The position numbers and the translations under genes were made by a program. 64,000 nt of DNA from Mycolicibacterium sp. Lineage in GTDB: Bacteria > Actinomycetota > Actinomycetes > Mycobacteriales > Mycobacteriaceae. Shown one piece after another: positions 61,599 to 64,000 of the stretch (position 1 is the first letter of the stretch; each line of letters starts with the position of its first letter). Under the pieces are notes generated by a model, which was given only the letters and a program-made list of their open reading frames with translations, made no database searches and was not told where the DNA came from. Location of the stretch: the NCBI GenBank assembly GCA_020637165.1, contig JACJWN010000007.1:1-64000 (forward strand). The letters are read 5' to 3'.

Positions 61599-64000
61599 GT
61601 GACGCGCGCATCGGCCTCTGTCGGCCGCGTCGGAGGATTGGCGGTCGCGCTGGGAGTCGGGGCGGCAGTAGCCACCGGCGGGTCTGGTGCTGCGTGGGCC
61701 GACCCCGGAGAGTCTCCGTCATCCAACAGTTCTGACTCGACGTCTGCTGGGACGGCCACCGGCCCCGCCTCCCGCACGCCCTCGGCCGGCAACTCCCGAA
61801 CCCGCCCGGCCCGCGCCAGGGGTCAGGCCGTCAGCCGCCCCACTGCGGCCGCCCCGCAGCCACCGGCGAATCAGGCCGCGGCGCGCAATGACGATCCCGT
61901 CGGCCCAGCCCTGGCCGCAGCCGCCCGTCCGCCCTCGTTCGCACCCGCTGCGGCGGTCTCGTCACCGTCGGCCGGCCTCGGCGCGCTCACGTCGCCCGAC
62001 GTGCAGGTGACGACATTCGACTCCGCGCCGACCGTGAAGGCCCCGTTCGCCGTCGCGATCACCCCGGTCGCGGTGCCCGCCCCGGCAGCGACGCCGGAGG
62101 CCGCCCGTATCAGCGCCGCAGCGCTCGGAACCGTGCGGGCGGCGCCGTCCCGCTACAGCAGGACCTCCGGGCCCGCAGCCCCGGCGCAGTCCACGGCCAG
62201 CTGGGTGGTGCTGGCCGCGGTGCGGCGGCTCGGCCGGCCCGAGCAGTCCGGGGCGGTGGCCGCGACGGTGTCCACCGGGCAGACCCTGACGGCGTCGGCG
62301 TCGGCGACCAGCGCAAATCCGTTCGCCACGTTCTTCTTCAACACCACCCCGGCGCAGTCCTCCGCCCAGACCGGGCAGAGCGCCGTCGGTGTGGTCAGCG
62401 GAACGATCCTGGTCACCGACCCGGACAGCGACGTCTTCACCTACACCGTCACCACCGGCCCCTCCCACGGCACCGTGGCGGTCGACTCCAGCGGCAACTT
62501 CACCTACACGCCCGAGGCCGCCTCCGCGCACACCGGCGTCACCGACTCCTTTACCGTCACCGTCAGCGACGCCGACAGCGGGTTCCACCTCCACGGCATC
62601 GGCGGCCTGCTCAACCTGCTCACCTTCGGTCTGCTCGGCGACAGCGGCCACACCAGCGCCCACGCGGTGACGGTGACCGTCACGCCGGTCAACAACGATC
62701 CGAGCGCGACCGCCACCGCCGGCGCCCCCGACGCCGGGACCGGCGTGGTCATCGGGCAGATCGACGCCGTCGACCCCGACGGTGACCCGTTGACCTACAC
62801 CGGATCGGGCACCACCGCCAAGGGGTCGGTCGTCGTCGGTGCCGACGGCGGGTTCACCTACACCCCGACCGCCGAGGCCCGGCACACCGCGGCCGCTCTG
62901 ACCGCCACCGCCGCGGACAAGACCGACACCTTCACCCTCACCGTCACCGACTCCTACGACGGCTCCACCAACGTCCTGGTCAGCGTCGGGGTCAGCCCCG
63001 CCAACGCCGCCCCCACCGCCGGCTCCACGACCGGTACCCCCAATCCCTCGACCGGGGTGGTGCTCGGCGCCATCGCCGCCACCGACGCCGACGGCGACGC
63101 GTTGACCTACAGCGCCCCGGCGAGCACCGACAAGGGCACCGTGGCCCTCGGCGCGGACGGCAGCTTCACCTACACCCCGACCGCCGAGGCCCGGCACACC
63201 GCGGCCGCGCTGAGCGCCACCGCCGCCGACAAGTCCGACGCCTTCACCGTGACGGTCACCGACGGCCACGGCGGTTCCACACCCGTGCCGGTTAGCATCA
63301 CCATCGCCCCGGCCAACGCCGCACCCGTCGGCGCGGTCACCGTCGGGGTTCCCGACCGGGACACCGGCGTGGTCGCCGGGTCGGCCTCGGCCGCCGACTC
63401 CGATGGCGACACGCTGACCTACACCGGCTCCACCACGACCGCCAAGGGCGCGGTGGTCGTCGGCGCCGACGGCGGTTTCGTCTACACCCCGACCGAGGAC
63501 GCCCGGCACGCCGCCGGCTCGCCGACGGCCACCGAGGCCGACAAGTCCGATGCGTTCACCATCACGGTGACCGACGGCCACGGCGGCTCCCTGGCGCTGC
63601 CGGTGAGCGTCCCGATCGGCGCGGCCAACACCGCGCCCAGCGGCCTCGCGGTGGTCGGCAGCCCCGACCCGAGCACCGGGGTGGTGGCGGGTTCGGTGAT
63701 CGGCAGCGACGCCGACGGCGACCCGCTGACCTACACCGGGTCGACCACCACGGCCAAGGGCACCGTCGTGGTCGCCGCCGGCGGTGGTTTCACCTACACG
63801 CCCACCGCCGCGGCCCGCCACGCCGCGGCCGACCTCACGGCCACCAGCGCCGACACCACCGATACGTTCACCGTCACGATCGCCGACACCCACGGCGGGG
63901 TCACCGAGGTGCCGGTGATCTTCGCCATCAGCCCGGCCAACACCGCACCGACGGCCACCGCGAACGTCGGCACCCCCAACGTCTCCACCGGCGTGGTCAC
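61599..64000 (+). CDS. Large exported VCBS/Ig-repeat surface protein, N-terminal part
   Basis: From GTG 61599 the frame is open to the window end (800 codons and more). It starts with a signal peptide (GGLAVALGVGAAVATGGSGAAWADP), then a Pro/Ala-rich region, then one divergent repeat (GTILVTDPDSDVFTYTVTTGPSHGTVAV) with an inserted HLHGIGGLLNLLTFGLLGDSGH. From 62739 it consists of 104-residue repeats with VCBS/cadherin-like motifs (ATDADGDALTYS, GTVALGADGSFTYTPT, FTVTVTDGHGGST). These Asp-rich repeats probably bind calcium. It is likely a cell-surface adhesin. The antisense frame at 61962-63893 is an artefact of GC content. Confidence 0.88.
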   Translation, partial: MTRASASVGRVGGLAVALGVGAAVATGGSGAAWADPGESPSSNSSDSTSAGTATGPASRTPSAGNSRTRPARARGQAVSRPTAAAPQPPANQAAARNDDPVGPALAAAARPPSFAPAAAVSSPSAGLGALTSPDVQVTTFDSAPTVKAPFAVAITPVAVPAPAATPEAARISAAALGTVRAAPSRYSRTSGPAAPAQSTASWVVLAAVRRLGRPEQSGAVAATVSTGQTLTASASATSANPFATFFFNTTPAQSSAQTGQSAVGVVSGTILVTDPDSDVFTYTVTTGPSHGTVAVDSSGNFTYTPEAASAHTGVTDSFTVTVSDADSGFHLHGIGGLLNLLTFGLLGDSGHTSAHAVTVTVTPVNNDPSATATAGAPDAGTGVVIGQIDAVDPDGDPLTYTGSGTTAKGSVVVGADGGFTYTPTAEARHTAAALTATAADKTDTFTLTVTDSYDGSTNVLVSVGVSPANAAPTAGSTTGTPNPSTGVVLGAIAATDADGDALTYSAPASTDKGTVALGADGSFTYTPTAEARHTAAALSATAADKSDAFTVTVTDGHGGSTPVPVSITIAPANAAPVGAVTVGVPDRDTGVVAGSASAADSDGDTLTYTGSTTTAKGAVVVGADGGFVYTPTEDARHAAGSPTATEADKSDAFTITVTDGHGGSLALPVSVPIGAANTAPSGLAVVGSPDPSTGVVAGSVIGSDADGDPLTYTGSTTTAKGTVVVAAGGGFTYTPTAAARHAAADLTATSADTTDTFTVTIADTHGGVTEVPVIFAISPANTAPTATANVGTPNVSTGVV
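62739..63986 (+). repeat. 312-bp tandem repeats of the surface protein
   Basis: Four complete units start at 62739, 63051, 63363 and 63675 with the next at 63987, each exactly 312 bases (104 codons). Measured at the recurring (A/S)TGVV codons, the period does not vary by a single base. Sequence between units is similar but not identical. Confidence 0.95.

Noticed and set aside
61962..63893. 643-residue minus-strand Gly/Val-rich frame resembling PE_PGRS composition
   Set aside because: It is the complement of the repeat adhesin, and the plus strand has a signal peptide, Asp-rich repeat motifs and an exact codon period.
62739..63986. Repeats considered as a CRISPR-like array
   Set aside because: The period is 312 bases and fully coding; there are no short repeats with unique spacers. 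No CRISPR array was found anywhere in the window.

Overview
The window is high-GC actinobacterial DNA from a mycobacterium, most likely a Mycolicibacterium or other environmental species; the species cannot be fixed from sequence alone. Evidence: an IdeR-type iron box, many GTG starts, 4-bp start/stop overlaps, and a gene order that, from memory of M. tuberculosis H37Rv, follows Rv0524 to Rv0566c (hemL - phosphatase - thioredoxin - ccdA - resB - ccsB - small membrane genes - menA - mtnP ... menE - DUF3349 - pitA - VOC - SDR ... fadD8 ... menC - bpoC - menD - DUF3592 ... menG - menJ - grcC1 - htpX ... gpsA - monooxygenase - yajQ - tRNA-Tyr). Several loci of that H37Rv segment (fabH, PE_PGRS6, galE, menB, pimB') are absent here, and other genes sit in their places.

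Layout. 1-3.9 kb: end of a copper-type P1B ATPase, an MpaB/DUF2236 oxygenase with an overlapping TetR gene, and a sterol-desaturase-like gene preceded by an FCD-only GntR fragment. 3.4-6.2 kb: feoA-feoB-NifU-like ferrous iron operon with an IdeR box on the feoA start. 6.3-12.2 kb: hemL, phosphatase and a translationally coupled system II cytochrome c maturation operon (lipoprotein thioredoxin, CcdA, ResB, CcsB). 13.2-37.2 kb: menaquinone genes (menA, menE, menC, menD, menG, menJ and the polyprenyl diphosphate synthase grcC1) interleaved with mtnP, a two-component system, pitA, two FadD-type ligases, an MFS pump, tpx and bpoC. 37.3-43.2 kb: htpX, two secreted proteins, gpsA, a Baeyer-Villiger-type monooxygenase, yajQ and tRNA-Tyr. 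Haem synthesis, cytochrome c assembly, menaquinone synthesis and iron uptake together give the first 37 kb a respiratory-chain theme.

From about 43.2 kb the content is more accessory: a protein with halohydrin dehalogenase signatures, a duplicated hairpin element, a pentameric ligand-gated channel homologue, a CFA-synthase-like methyltransferase, two DUF5994 genes, cspA, a NERD-nuclease/SF1 helicase, a DEAD-box RNA helicase, an L,D-transpeptidase, a metallophosphoesterase, an AGCS symporter, a haloalkane dehalogenase, a SpoIIAA-like protein, a secreted repeat protein, an IS5-type transposase fragment, an echA3-like crotonase, and the start of a very large surface protein made of exact 312-bp repeats that runs off the end.

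The most unusual items are a palindromic repeat family (arms beginning TTTTGCCCACCTT) present four times; a different 60-bp perfect palindrome in frame inside resB; a 57-bp MIRU-like tandem repeat that supplies the fadD8 stop codon; an IS607 relic fusing TnpA and TnpB remnants; a single-base frameshift in the Rv0543c-like DUF3349 gene; and the candidate halohydrin dehalogenase. No CRISPR array, rRNA operon or intact mobile element was seen.
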